A stretch of 41,383 nt of DNA, taken from the IMG/VR virus record IMGVR_UViG_3300001533_002311, positions 1 through 41,383 of that record; one strand, 5' to 3'. Below the pieces are notes generated by a model. The model did no database searches and was not told where the DNA came from. It was given only the letters and a program-made list of their open reading frames with translations. The translations under genes were made by a program, and so were the position numbers. Shown here piece by piece: positions 17,927 to 28,510 of the stretch; the stretch's first letter is position 1; the number at the start of each line of letters is the position of its first letter. This stretch comes from a virus.

Positions 17927-20900
17927 ATGCCTGTAGAAAAAAAGAAAATATCTTTGGAAGTTGAACTTAAAGGCATACAGAAAACCATTTCTGAGATAAA
18001 GAAAGTTGAACAATCTAAGCCTGCCATAGATTCTTTAAATAAATTTGTAGCCAGTCTATCTGCTGCGATTGAGGTGCTTGGTACTCTTGAAAAGGAAGGT
18101 CTTAGCATACAAGCGAACAAACTTTACAGCAGTTTGGCTAAGATTGTTGCCCAGGTAAAATCACTAAATTTAGAACAAGTGCCAGATGTTATTTTTCCAG
18201 ATGTAGTTTTGCCGCCAGATTTAGACAAACTTATAGAAGAGTATAGACAAAAAGCAATCAAACTAAAAGCTGCTCAAATGGGTATAACTGAAATGAAGCC
18301 GGGTTATGCCCAGGAAATTGAAAAAAAGCTCACGCCCAAAGAACTCGCTGGCATACAGGCACAAGCACAAGCTACTTATAATGAACAGGCTACTGCATAT
18401 AGTAATTATGTCACGAAAAAGGAAGAAGCCTCAAAACGCGAAGAACAAATCGATAGTGAAAGAATACAGAAAGCTCTTGAATTTCGTGATAAAATAAAAC
18501 CATTAGCTAAAGAAGTAAGAGGTTTAACAACAGAAATAGTGACCAGGGCTCCCAAAAAAGATGAGTCATGGCTTAAGGAAACTCGCAAATTAGAACAAGA
18601 TGAGCAAAAAATAATAGACGATAGGTTGGCGCAAAAACAAAGAAGCGATAGTGAATGGATAGAATCTGAGCGGAGAAAAAACGAACAACTATTAAAGGAA
18701 AGGAAAGATTACTACACACGTGAAGCTGAATTAAAAAGGCAAGAATCTGTCACACTTGAGCCTGTTGATTATAAGAAAAAGTGGGAAACACCAGAACAAA
18801 TAAGTCATATAGATAAAGATTTTAGAGTAACCCAAAAGGAAGAAATTGCAGACGCTATACGGCTTAGAGATGAACAAGGACTTCTTGTAAAACAATTACA
18901 AGAGAAATTATCTGTTGCACAATCTATTTCTGAAGTTGATGATATTGGAAAGAAACTTGTAGGAGCAAAAGAAGAACTTGCTATAAGACAGAAAGAAGTT
19001 GATAATCAAAAGCATGGTCTTAAGGTAGTAACTGAAGGTAATAAGCTTCGTGAGGAAAGACTAAAAAACACTATTCTACAAGCAAAAGAAGAAGTAAAAG
19101 TTAGAGTTGCTCAAAATGAAATATCAAGTATTACGGCAAAAGATATTGGTGAGGCAAATGCAAAAGTAGCCGTTCAAAGCAAAAACCTTGATATAATTAC
19201 GCAAGAAGAATTAAAATATGGACAACAGTTAATAGATTTGCAGAAATTAAAGGCTCAGCTTGATAGTAATGTTAAACTTGCAGAAAAGGGTTTAAATAAT
19301 GCAAAAACAGAAAATGAGGTAATAAAGAAAAAATACAAACTATCTGGTGCTTTATTGGCTCAAGCAGAAAACAGACATAAAATTGATGTTACCACTCAAA
19401 CTCTAAAAAGTATAGATGTTGAAAAAAAGAAGGTTATTGAATCTCAAAAATATGAAGCAATCCTAAAAAATATAAATTTTATTTATAAACAAATGGCGGG
19501 GCATGTAGGGCGCATAAGATTTTGTGATGCAGAACTTGATATAAAAAGGGTAAACAATGAATTAAAAAAACTTCCTGTGAAAATGCGCGAAGTAAAAGCA
19601 AAAGAGTTGGCAGAGCATTTTGATAAAGCAGGCATAAGGGTTCATAATATCGGTGGTGGCCTACAATTGGCGGCTCGTGGGGGTAAAAAACTTGAAACAT
19701 CTATAGGCAAGGGTGTGCGGGAAATGTTTTCGATGGAAAAACTTATTTCCCGTATGACCTTCGTTATTACAGCTAAACTCTCTTATCAAATGTTTGATAC
19801 GCTAACGCGAGCACTTAAAAATGCTATAATGTTAAACGTAGAGTTTCGCAATGAAATACAAAAGACTTTTGCCTTGATAGTTGGTGAGACTGAAGCTACA
19901 AAGGCTCATTTAACGGAACAAGTTGCCCTTCTTGCGAAAGAATACAGGTTGGCTCTTAACGATGTATCGCAGGCATTTTATCAAATTATATCCGCTCAGA
20001 TTGGCGTTGCTGAGGCAACACATGTATTAGAGGCAGCACTTAAGCTTGCGGTTGGCGGTTTTTCATCTGCGAATGATGCAGCACTTGCTCTTGTTCAAAT
20101 ACTTAATGCTTATGAATTAGGTGCAGAAAGAGCAGAACATATTGCTGACGTAATGTTTCAAACAACTAAACTTGGTATTCTTACTACTCAGCAATATGCG
20201 GATGAAGTTTCAAAAGTTGCGGCAACAGCTTCTATGTTTGGGATTTCTATTGAGGAAATATCGGCAGCAATTTCTGTAATGACAAGAAATGGCGTTAGAG
20301 TTGACCAGGCATTTACTTCATTAAATCAAATGTTAATGAAGATTGCAAAACCTACTGAAAAAGCCAAAAGAATGTTTGAAGCTTATGGCGTTGAAATAAA
20401 CATGAATACTGTCCGTACTCAGGGATTGGTAAATACTCTCCTACAATTAGAAGGTATTCTTGAATCCGAAGAAGCAATGACTACATTCATGTCAACCAGA
20501 ACTGGTGCAAAGGCTATGTTCTCATTGGCTCAAAATGCAAAAGAATATGCCAGTGATTTAACGAATATGTATAATTCTGTCGGTGCGGCGTCAGAGGCGG
20601 CTGAGTCGAGACTCAACACTACCGCTTCTTTAATGGTGAGCATAAAATCAGAAGCAATAGAAATAGGCCGGCAAGTTGGACACGAAATAGAACCATTCCT
20701 GCGTACTGGTTTATCGCTTCTTATGCCCATTCTTAGTGCTTTTCGCAAACATGCCCCATATATAGTTTCTTCGCTCAAAATGATAGTTATCCAGCTAACC
20801 GTCATATTTGCGAAGAAATTTCTTGTGAGTATTATCGTATTTCTCAAAAGCATGCAAGCCTATATATTGGTAATGAAATCGGAGGTATTGGATTTATTCA

Positions 20901-23900
20901 ATAAGGCTACAATAAAAGCAAAAGGATTTGGGGCAACGCTTGCTCAGGCGACAGGCGGGTTAACTATAATGGTTGCCTTATTAATGCAAGTTATAGGATG
21001 GATAGTAACAGCTACCAAAAAACAAAAGATATTAAATACAGATATAAAACTGGGTGTTAAGGGAATTGAAACCGAATTAAAGGGTGTCTCAAAAGAAATA
21101 TCTATATTAGACAGTAAAATAGGTGCATTACATGGGATGAGGGAGCTTATAGAGCAAACAATAGAATTTGGCAACACTATAGGCGATAATATAAAAAAAC
21201 AGGAGCAATTTGATAAAACTTATGACGCAATAATAGAATCTATTGGCAATATGCTTGGTGTTGAATATAACTTTACGGATAAATTTATTGGGTTAACTCA
21301 AATAAGAATTGACGCACAAAATGAGGAATTACGGATAAGTAGGCAAAGGTTAGAACTTAAGGGCAAAGAATTAGCTTTAGAAAATAGTATTGCAATATCA
21401 CAATGGCGTAGAGGTTATCAACAAGATATTGATAGTCAAAAAATAGGAACAGACTTTCAAAGATTACGCTTTCGTATGTTTTATACTTTAGATGATGTGC
21501 TTGAGGGTTGGGCCATTGACCTTAACAATGTATTATCGAATAAATTATATAAATTAGGAAAAGAGGCTCCGAAATATCCAGAAGAACCCAGCGAAGAAAC
21601 ATTGGCAGAGTATCACAGTAAATTAGCAACTTGGAGTAACAGGCTAAAAAGGGTATATGATGAACTTGAGAAACTCTCTGATACTGAATCTATGGAAGTA
21701 TCAATAGTAGAAGCGGCAAAAGCATATAATGATGAAGCGGGAGCACTTGCAAAAACACTTTTAGATTTTAGTACCTTATCAGAATCCGATAAAAAGATGA
21801 TGCAAAAGTCGAAAGATGAATGGGACAATTATATTGCAAATGCAACATCTTTTATACTTGACGGGTTAAATTATGTACAGATTTTGATGAACTCAAATCT
21901 TGAGACAATAAACGTTGACCTTGAAACCATGCTATCTCAAACCATGAAAGACCTTGGGGGGAGGGGAACAAGTAAGCCTGTTAATAAAACCGCGGAAATA
22001 ATAGATAAATGGCTTGGTCTTTTAAAGTCTGTGGATGTATCTGTTGAGACCAAATATATCGATAGAATAACAGACCTTGAGCGAGCCATTGATGATATAA
22101 AAAAGAGTGATAACCAACTTCTAAATGAAGCCGTTATTGAACCGTTAAAGATGTTGGGCGGCGAGTTTGAGGAACTTGGACAACTCAGCGATTTAGTAAA
22201 GAAAAAACCGCTTGATGCTGAAGCCTCTGTCGCCAATTTCCGAGAAATGGTTAATGTCTATAATAACTTCTTTGCTAGAATGAATGAGGCCAATGAAAAC
22301 GGTGAGAGATATATTGAACAACTTGCGGCTGAACTTTTAAAAAGTGGTGACTCGCGCATAAAGTCACTTGGTGAGGGTCTTGTCAATGTTGCTGATAGGT
22401 TGGAAATAGAACTGATAAAAGAGATTGAAGCAAGCTTTGTAAAGAATATAAAATACGCAATCAGAAACGCAAAGGATAATGCTGAGAAACATAACATCTA
22501 TGAGACAATGACCAAGGCAATGGGTTATACATTTGATGAGGCAGGAAATATAGTAATATCTTGGTTTGACGAACTCAAAGATAAAAGTATAAAAGCTTTG
22601 GAAGATATTGTCAAAGATGACAAAACGCCTGAAACTGTAAAAGACTATATTGGACTTTTAATAGGGGAACAGCAACGTGAGATTGCGGATTTAATACGAG
22701 CAATGTTTGGCAAGTATGGCGGTATGCTCGTTGATTTAGAAAAGAATATGGATGATTTTGCAGATGTATTTGATTATGTATCTAAAACGCTTGAGCCACT
22801 TGGTTTGGATTTAACTATATTTCAAGACATACTCAAAGCCGTTCTCAAGAATGACACTGAAGCATTGAAAGATATTTTATTTGATTTAGGTGAGATTGAA
22901 TTTCCACCAGAGTATCTTGAAAAATTGCAGGCACTTATAAAATTGCTTGGTCAATTGCGACCAGAAAGATATAAAGATTGGACCGCTGAAGCACAAAGAC
23001 AATATGACTATAAGATGCGCGGCAAAGGCCCAGGCGAAGTTCCGGTTGAAGAAATGGAAGAAGGCGAGCTTGGTGATTTTTTAAAGAAAAAGTTTGGGCT
23101 TGATGAAGCTCTCACGGTTGCTGAAGCCTTTCAAATGGCAGAAAGCAAAGTACTTGAGTTATCTTCTCAGGTTTGGGGTCAGTATTGGGAAAACAAGATA
23201 CAAGCGGCAGAAGACGCAAAGGAGCGTCTATTAGCTATTGAAGATGCACGTCAGGAAATGATGCTTGCAAACGAAAACCTTTCTGCTGAACAGAGGACAC
23301 AATTACAAGAAAGATTTGAGGAAAGAAAGAAACAAATAACTCTCAAGGCAGACAAAGAAATTGCGCGTGAGAGGAAGAAGCAGGCAAAAGCCGAACTAAC
23401 GATAGACTTTGCCAAATCAATAGCCACCATTTGGGCGCGAGAATTGGCGAGCAAGGGAGGGCTTGGAGTTATTACTGCTTCCCTCTTGACAGCTTTGCTC
23501 ACTGGTATTTATGGTGCGCAACTGAATATTATAGACAAGCAAAAGTTTGCAGGTGGCGGCTATACTGGAAGTGGATATGGTTTTACTGATTCTACTGGTT
23601 ACAAGCCGGCTGGCATTGTTCACGAGGGTGAGCTTGTCATAGATAAAAAGACTCTGGATATGAACTTTTCCCCGCTTATATCTATGTATGACTTCCTTAA
23701 AAAGGGCAATGACTTTGGTTCATTCATGCGGTCATATGTAACCGGGCTTGGCGGTGTTAATAGTCCTGCGTTGAACAAAAGCGGGATGTTCGCTTCTGGT
23801 GGCTATGCAATTACTAATCGTGTTCCAAATGAGCCGTTTAATGTCTTTGTTGACTTTAAGGGGATGAGAACGCTTGACGATGTTGATATGAGTGTAATAG

Positions 23901-23941
23901 TTGAGAAAGGTAATAGGAAAAGGAGAGTAATACGTGGATAG
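17927..23941 (+). CDS. Tail tape measure protein
   Basis: This 2004-aa protein sets tail length. Residues 1-600 are mostly coiled coil (KKEEASKREEQIDSER and many similar). Residues about 603-865 match the TP901-type tape measure core (MEKLISRMTFV, QAFYQIISAQIG, FGISIEEISAAISVMTRNG, STRTGAKAMFSLAQ). Two hydrophobic stretches follow (about 935-985 and 1009-1030). Residues about 1015-1665 have a divergent inverted relative at the left end of the window. The C-terminus has the usual hydrophobic helix (ITASLLTALLTGIYG, near 1848) and GIVHEGELVID. At about 1.5 angstrom per residue the tail would be near 300 nm. The end overlaps the next gene by 8 bp. Confidence 0.92.
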   Translation: MPVEKKKISLEVELKGIQKTISEIKKVEQSKPAIDSLNKFVASLSAAIEVLGTLEKEGLSIQANKLYSSLAKIVAQVKSLNLEQVPDVIFPDVVLPPDLDKLIEEYRQKAIKLKAAQMGITEMKPGYAQEIEKKLTPKELAGIQAQAQATYNEQATAYSNYVTKKEEASKREEQIDSERIQKALEFRDKIKPLAKEVRGLTTEIVTRAPKKDESWLKETRKLEQDEQKIIDDRLAQKQRSDSEWIESERRKNEQLLKERKDYYTREAELKRQESVTLEPVDYKKKWETPEQISHIDKDFRVTQKEEIADAIRLRDEQGLLVKQLQEKLSVAQSISEVDDIGKKLVGAKEELAIRQKEVDNQKHGLKVVTEGNKLREERLKNTILQAKEEVKVRVAQNEISSITAKDIGEANAKVAVQSKNLDIITQEELKYGQQLIDLQKLKAQLDSNVKLAEKGLNNAKTENEVIKKKYKLSGALLAQAENRHKIDVTTQTLKSIDVEKKKVIESQKYEAILKNINFIYKQMAGHVGRIRFCDAELDIKRVNNELKKLPVKMREVKAKELAEHFDKAGIRVHNIGGGLQLAARGGKKLETSIGKGVREMFSMEKLISRMTFVITAKLSYQMFDTLTRALKNAIMLNVEFRNEIQKTFALIVGETEATKAHLTEQVALLAKEYRLALNDVSQAFYQIISAQIGVAEATHVLEAALKLAVGGFSSANDAALALVQILNAYELGAERAEHIADVMFQTTKLGILTTQQYADEVSKVAATASMFGISIEEISAAISVMTRNGVRVDQAFTSLNQMLMKIAKPTEKAKRMFEAYGVEINMNTVRTQGLVNTLLQLEGILESEEAMTTFMSTRTGAKAMFSLAQNAKEYASDLTNMYNSVGAASEAAESRLNTTASLMVSIKSEAIEIGRQVGHEIEPFLRTGLSLLMPILSAFRKHAPYIVSSLKMIVIQLTVIFAKKFLVSIIVFLKSMQAYILVMKSEVLDLFNKATIKAKGFGATLAQATGGLTIMVALLMQVIGWIVTATKKQKILNTDIKLGVKGIETELKGVSKEISILDSKIGALHGMRELIEQTIEFGNTIGDNIKKQEQFDKTYDAIIESIGNMLGVEYNFTDKFIGLTQIRIDAQNEELRISRQRLELKGKELALENSIAISQWRRGYQQDIDSQKIGTDFQRLRFRMFYTLDDVLEGWAIDLNNVLSNKLYKLGKEAPKYPEEPSEETLAEYHSKLATWSNRLKRVYDELEKLSDTESMEVSIVEAAKAYNDEAGALAKTLLDFSTLSESDKKMMQKSKDEWDNYIANATSFILDGLNYVQILMNSNLETINVDLETMLSQTMKDLGGRGTSKPVNKTAEIIDKWLGLLKSVDVSVETKYIDRITDLERAIDDIKKSDNQLLNEAVIEPLKMLGGEFEELGQLSDLVKKKPLDAEASVANFREMVNVYNNFFARMNEANENGERYIEQLAAELLKSGDSRIKSLGEGLVNVADRLEIELIKEIEASFVKNIKYAIRNAKDNAEKHNIYETMTKAMGYTFDEAGNIVISWFDELKDKSIKALEDIVKDDKTPETVKDYIGLLIGEQQREIADLIRAMFGKYGGMLVDLEKNMDDFADVFDYVSKTLEPLGLDLTIFQDILKAVLKNDTEALKDILFDLGEIEFPPEYLEKLQALIKLLGQLRPERYKDWTAEAQRQYDYKMRGKGPGEVPVEEMEEGELGDFLKKKFGLDEALTVAEAFQMAESKVLELSSQVWGQYWENKIQAAEDAKERLLAIEDARQEMMLANENLSAEQRTQLQERFEERKKQITLKADKEIARERKKQAKAELTIDFAKSIATIWARELASKGGLGVITASLLTALLTGIYGAQLNIIDKQKFAGGGYTGSGYGFTDSTGYKPAGIVHEGELVIDKKTLDMNFSPLISMYDFLKKGNDFGSFMRSYVTGLGGVNSPALNKSGMFASGGYAITNRVPNEPFNVFVDFKGMRTLDDVDMSVIVEKGNRKRRVIRG

Positions 23942-26552
23942 AATAGTTGTTTCAATAAAAGATGAGAATGGACAGGACATAATAGACTCTGGAAAACTAA
24001 CCGCAAATATTGCCAATGGTTCACTTAATATCGGTGCTGAGAAATTACGTGGCATGGATAATTTCACGATTGACGCAAAACGTCTGACCTGTAAAATCAA
24101 TTTGCCTTATAGAGACGACAATTTCAGGAATAGTCTTGTAAATACATTGACTGACACAAGCAGGCTTATTCAAGACGAACTTGAGACCGTTAGTGTTCCC
24201 TGCGTTTATATACAGCCTGATTTCATAAAAGATTTCTATTCATTTAGGACTGTTTGGGGGACTAATTATGCGGAAATTCCATTGAATGCTAACAACGAAG
24301 AAATAGATGATGGAACTAACAATACTTGGGATTATCATAACGAAAGAAAGTTTATTCTTAAATCTGCCCCATTACAAAAGATGTTGGGCGGTGCGTCTTG
24401 GAACTTTTTATATAGAGGGTATCGACAGCACACCACGAATTGGGTTGGTTTTGATCAAGATAGCAGTAATCGTGGCTGGAAGGATGACAATGATAATCAG
24501 TTTGACATAGGATTTTATACTGTTATTGAAATGTTTGCTCAGGGATTAATAGATTGGTATGCTCAGCATTATGGCAGTGGAACTGCCAATTATAGAAATG
24601 TAGACAATTATCTTGAGCTTTATTTAAACAGCATATATGGTGATTTTGGGACAGTCTTGAAAAATGAGCTTGATGGAACAGAAGATAGGTTTATGAGGAA
24701 ACTTTTTGTTCAAGATTGGCAGGGTTCTGCTCTAGATTGGTATGTTTTTGAAAACCCGACATATTACTCTTGGGTGAGGCTTGATCATTTGTTATGCAAT
24801 AGCACGGCTCAGGTCAATCTCGGCAATGACACAATTGATTTAAAGGATGTGATAAGGTTTTACAAAATTGAGGATGATGCTCCTGTCCAAATGTCAAGCA
24901 CGTATGAGTCTTTTTCTTCTTATAGTTATGCAAGAATAGCGGCCTTTATAAACTCTCTTATAAGATATGCTTGGTATAAAAGGGCAATCAATTACTATGT
25001 TGCAAATGGATTTCCTGCGCCTCTTCAGTCCAGACCTGACAGTGGAGATGTTATCAATCACACAAGCACGGTTATGTTTCATCAATGTATCGAGCCTATA
25101 GCCGGCACACCCGCGTTCAACGACCCTCCCAGTGAAGATGTTGAAGGCAGTATGTGGAGTTGCCCCAAATATCACAGAATATGGGATACAACCTCTAATT
25201 TCAGAAATATAGAAGTATTACGGCCTGTTCCATCTAATCAGTTTGAATATCGTATAAAGTTTGGAAAGCCTAAGTTAATGACGCGGATTACAGACCCTGA
25301 TGGAGAGCTATATACAGATTCGGGAATGGCGATAGAGCAGGTCATAGCGGGAAATCACGTTAATACTGATAGATTATTTGTGCCAGTATATCGAACATAT
25401 ACTTTCCACGATTCATATTTTTACGAATTTCATTCCACGCCTGCGTATGGACACAAAATGTTTATTGACGCACTTGATTATATGAATTTAGCCTCTAATC
25501 CCGCCCTTGAGAACATTCTATTGGGGACAGGTTATACAAATACCAATTGGATGTTTTTTGATAACATGGGAATAAGAGAATGGGTCTTTATGATATTTGA
25601 GCCCTACCCAAATACTGAGCTTGATGGTTATCCTGACCCGCCTGGCGTTGTTCTTGACGATAATTTGCCGCGTCACGAAATTCCTGTTTTTGACCCAATA
25701 AACGGAAATCAGTCTGATAATTACGGCGCATATATTTACAAGGACTATTTTGATAAGTATTATACCAAAGAGCCTTCCAAATTAATGCACTTATACATTA
25801 CCGTTTCTATTGTAAGAGACTCGAATATATCTGAAAGCATATATAAAGGCATAATAGATTATTCCACGATGAAGATTGAAAAAGACAGCATATCATTTGA
25901 GGCTACTGATTCAATTGGCGCATTAATCGAGAATCTAAAGAAGCTTGCTGATTTTGTTGATTTTTCCCAGTTTGATATATTGAATGGCGCAAGCGACATT
26001 GCTATTCTTATGGCGGGAACAACCTTGAGAGGGTTTATCCTGAATTTATTGTCGCATCCTATGCCATATAGACATAAACTGAGAGAGACAAATCTGCAGT
26101 TTTATATTTATGATATACCTTTTGGCTGTGCGATTGATAACAAGATATTAGATAACATATCTGCCGAAGATGCTTTTATGATGGCCATTCAATCATCAAA
26201 TTCATTCATTCTTATTGATAATGAGTCTGGTTGTGTCAGGCGTGTTGACGCCAATGATTTATTAGATACCGAAAATTTAAACGAGGCCGATATTGATGGA
26301 CATATAATATCATTTTCTGAGAATACCAATATTGATTATGAGCCGTTTTCTATAGATAAATTGAAGAAGATTGCGGGCTGGAATAAATTTGCGCCACAAG
26401 TTGCCGCTCTTTATAACCAGACACGCGGTCGTTATCAAAAACAGGCAGAGGTCAGCATTTTTGGACAGACATCTGAAATTAAAATACTTGACAAGATATG
26501 GATAAATGGTCGGCTCTACTTGGTCACTGAGAAGAGCCATGAATTGAGGTAA
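23934..26552 (+). CDS. Large tail hub or distal tail protein
   Basis: This 872-aa protein comes directly after the tape measure, where distal tail (Dit) and hub (Tal) proteins are encoded. Its N-terminus (MDRIVVSIKDENGQDIIDSG) is beta-rich, the middle is rich in Trp and Tyr (WYAQHYGSGTANYRNVDNYL), and the C-terminal part ends in a small beta domain (GQTSEIKILDKIWINGRLYLV), as in hub proteins. No peptidase or glycosidase motif is clear. The start is GTG at 23934 after AGGAGA. Confidence 0.65.
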   Translation: MDRIVVSIKDENGQDIIDSGKLTANIANGSLNIGAEKLRGMDNFTIDAKRLTCKINLPYRDDNFRNSLVNTLTDTSRLIQDELETVSVPCVYIQPDFIKDFYSFRTVWGTNYAEIPLNANNEEIDDGTNNTWDYHNERKFILKSAPLQKMLGGASWNFLYRGYRQHTTNWVGFDQDSSNRGWKDDNDNQFDIGFYTVIEMFAQGLIDWYAQHYGSGTANYRNVDNYLELYLNSIYGDFGTVLKNELDGTEDRFMRKLFVQDWQGSALDWYVFENPTYYSWVRLDHLLCNSTAQVNLGNDTIDLKDVIRFYKIEDDAPVQMSSTYESFSSYSYARIAAFINSLIRYAWYKRAINYYVANGFPAPLQSRPDSGDVINHTSTVMFHQCIEPIAGTPAFNDPPSEDVEGSMWSCPKYHRIWDTTSNFRNIEVLRPVPSNQFEYRIKFGKPKLMTRITDPDGELYTDSGMAIEQVIAGNHVNTDRLFVPVYRTYTFHDSYFYEFHSTPAYGHKMFIDALDYMNLASNPALENILLGTGYTNTNWMFFDNMGIREWVFMIFEPYPNTELDGYPDPPGVVLDDNLPRHEIPVFDPINGNQSDNYGAYIYKDYFDKYYTKEPSKLMHLYITVSIVRDSNISESIYKGIIDYSTMKIEKDSISFEATDSIGALIENLKKLADFVDFSQFDILNGASDIAILMAGTTLRGFILNLLSHPMPYRHKLRETNLQFYIYDIPFGCAIDNKILDNISAEDAFMMAIQSSNSFILIDNESGCVRRVDANDLLDTENLNEADIDGHIISFSENTNIDYEPFSIDKLKKIAGWNKFAPQVAALYNQTRGRYQKQAEVSIFGQTSEIKILDKIWINGRLYLVTEKSHELR

Positions 26553-26558
26553 TAAAAG

Positions 26559-27206
26559 ATGCCGATAAATTACACGCCTTTAAAGGGAAACGCCGGGACG
26601 ATAAAGTTTATACTCGTACGTCAGGCAATAAACAGGCTTCCCGTGCCGCCTGCTCTTGTCAATCAGGTATGGATAAATGTAATTGACTTTTCTGAAGAAA
26701 TGGAACATAGCTCTCTTAATAGTGACTTCGAAGATATAAATGCCAACCTCAGGCAAAATTATTATGGTGATAGACAGGTCGTGTCATTCAGTCTTGTCAA
26801 TTCGCCAAAGATACCTATTCCCGATGGGGCGACAAAGTCAAATCTCGTGGCAATACAGGAAATAGTTCAAATGATTAATCATATCAGACTTGAGCCAGAC
26901 TATAGACTGAAAATACAATATCGTGATAATGTCACGCTTGGAATGATTGAAGATGCCGTTTTTACCGGAAAGGTGTCGCTACTAGAGGTAAGGTCTGATT
27001 CTAATGTTGCCCAAACAATCCCGCTTGAGTTCAAGTCACGTCAAGTTTCTAATCCTGATTTTGGTTATGACGGCGGTATTATCCCGCAGATAGTAACAGA
27101 AGATTCAACTGCAGGCAATGAAGTGGTAATAATCCGCGAGAATTCTCAGATAGGCGAAGAAATTCCATTAGCTTGCGAAATCAACATTTATTCAAGTAGT
27201 CCATAG
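26559..27206 (+). CDS. Probable baseplate or tail-tip protein
   Basis: This 215-aa protein follows the hub gene with a 6-bp gap. It is beta-rich, with a NYYGDRQVVSFSLVNSPKIP segment and a helix SNLVAIQEIVQMINHIRL. The order of genes suggests a baseplate part. I do not recognise the family. GAGGT lies a few bases before the ATG. Confidence 0.55.
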   Translation: MPINYTPLKGNAGTIKFILVRQAINRLPVPPALVNQVWINVIDFSEEMEHSSLNSDFEDINANLRQNYYGDRQVVSFSLVNSPKIPIPDGATKSNLVAIQEIVQMINHIRLEPDYRLKIQYRDNVTLGMIEDAVFTGKVSLLEVRSDSNVAQTIPLEFKSRQVSNPDFGYDGGIIPQIVTEDSTAGNEVVIIRENSQIGEEIPLACEINIYSSSP

Positions 27207-27215
27207 GAGATAAAA

Positions 27216-27917
27216 ATGGGAGTAACATATTCAAAGGGCAGTGAGTTTCCTGAAAGAGCGATAGGGGCCGCCACACTTGCGGACCTACTTATTGGTTTCG
27301 TTGGTACAGATAACTTCAAGATTGCCATAGCAACGTTGCAATATCTGATATTGAATAGTTCGGGTGGAACGACACGAGGAATTGGGACAAACGTTCTAGA
27401 CGCAATTGTTACAACAAATGATAGTCAGGATTTGTCCAGCAAAAATCTGGATAACACTTGTAAAATTCTTAGCGGTAATCCTCTTACGGTAAATTCTACC
27501 GAACTTAACCATTGTAAGAGTCTATCGCAAAACGCGGAATCAAGATTTGGCACAGATGAAAGTGCCATAACTGCTTTGCAGGGTTCTGTTTCTACGCTTT
27601 CAGGTTCAGTGGCAGAAGTACAAAGTCAAGTAAGTGCTCACAAAAAGTATACTGCAAAGATAACTGCAACTGCAGGGGGTACTTTGAGTATCAATGACAC
27701 CACGATAGAAGCGACTGACGCTATTGAGTGGGACAGTCTGATGATAAGTGTTTATGAAGCAACTAATGACGGCCTAATGACTCTTGCATCACCAACTATT
27801 GAAGTATATTCTAAGGTTGTCGAAACAGACAGAGTCTTGTTGCGAATTGATTTTTCAGGCCTTACTGGCGGCGAGGAACACTACTTTGTTATCTATTATA
27901 GCTTGTATAACTCATAA
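27216..27917 (+). CDS. Probable tail-tip or short fibre protein
   Basis: This 233-aa protein has an N-terminal helix, a middle coiled coil (ITALQGSVSTLSGSVAEVQS) and a beta-rich Thr/Ser-rich C-terminus, the common build of trimeric phage fibres. It uses the translation start pattern ATAGGAGATAAAAATG that also occurs before the genes at 28205 and 31639. It overlaps the next gene by one base (TAATG). Confidence 0.55.
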   Translation: MGVTYSKGSEFPERAIGAATLADLLIGFVGTDNFKIAIATLQYLILNSSGGTTRGIGTNVLDAIVTTNDSQDLSSKNLDNTCKILSGNPLTVNSTELNHCKSLSQNAESRFGTDESAITALQGSVSTLSGSVAEVQSQVSAHKKYTAKITATAGGTLSINDTTIEATDAIEWDSLMISVYEATNDGLMTLASPTIEVYSKVVETDRVLLRIDFSGLTGGEEHYFVIYYSLYNS

Positions 27918-28195
27918 TGGCAAACACGATGATTAAACTGAAACTTGTTGACATAACAGAGAGTACGCGGGAAATCTATATTCCCAAACTCTCGATATTG
28001 TCTGAACCAACGGGCGCAGAAATATATAAAGACTCTGAGTCGCTTGGTATTTACACAAATCATACGTTCCTGCATTGGTCGGCGGGAACTTATGAAGTAA
28101 AAATGAACGGGTATGATTTTGACCCCGTTTCTATAACCGAAAGCGAAACGCCAGACACCCATAAAACGCTGGTCTTTATGGGAACACCATCATAG
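27917..28195 (+). CDS. Small PEGA-domain-like protein
   Basis: In this 92-aa protein, residues 26-75 fit the PEGA fold: ILSEPTGAEIYKDSESLG, then HWSAGTYEVKMNGY, the typical 'PxGAxVyidg' and 'l.aGtyeV' pattern. PEGA domains bind cell-surface material or sit in surface proteins; here the domain lies among tail-tip genes. There is no signal peptide. A role in attachment is inference. Confidence 0.6.
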   Translation: MANTMIKLKLVDITESTREIYIPKLSILSEPTGAEIYKDSESLGIYTNHTFLHWSAGTYEVKMNGYDFDPVSITESETPDTHKTLVFMGTPS

Positions 28196-28204
28196 GAGAT
28201 AAAA

Positions 28205-28510
28205 ATGATTAAGAATCAATGGAAACATTTCACCATCTCAGTTACCATATTCCACATAATCGGGTGGATACATTGGTTGCTTGAGCAGAACCCCGAAAAT
28301 ATTGTAAATCTTTGGTTGTTTATGATATTCGTATGGGTGATTGTTGTTATAGGTTTTGAAATAAATCAAATGCGGATAGCTGTTTACGATTCAAATGGCG
28401 AGTTATCGCCGCGCGATTACTGGCGTCTCAAATGGAAGGATTCCTTATTTGACGTGATTGCGGGAATGGTTGGCTGTATCGTAGGTATCCTGCCTTTTTG
28501 GTTGATGTGA
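28205..28510 (+). CDS. Small membrane protein, possible holin
   Basis: This 101-aa protein has three hydrophobic stretches: about 9-26, 34-52 and 82-100. Between the last two lies a charged loop (SPRDYWRLKWKDS). It overlaps the amidase gene by one base (TGATG), the classic holin-endolysin arrangement. It may therefore form the lysis hole. Holins are too variable to assign by sequence. Confidence 0.6.
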   Translation: MIKNQWKHFTISVTIFHIIGWIHWLLEQNPENIVNLWLFMIFVWVIVVIGFEINQMRIAVYDSNGELSPRDYWRLKWKDSLFDVIAGMVGCIVGILPFWLM

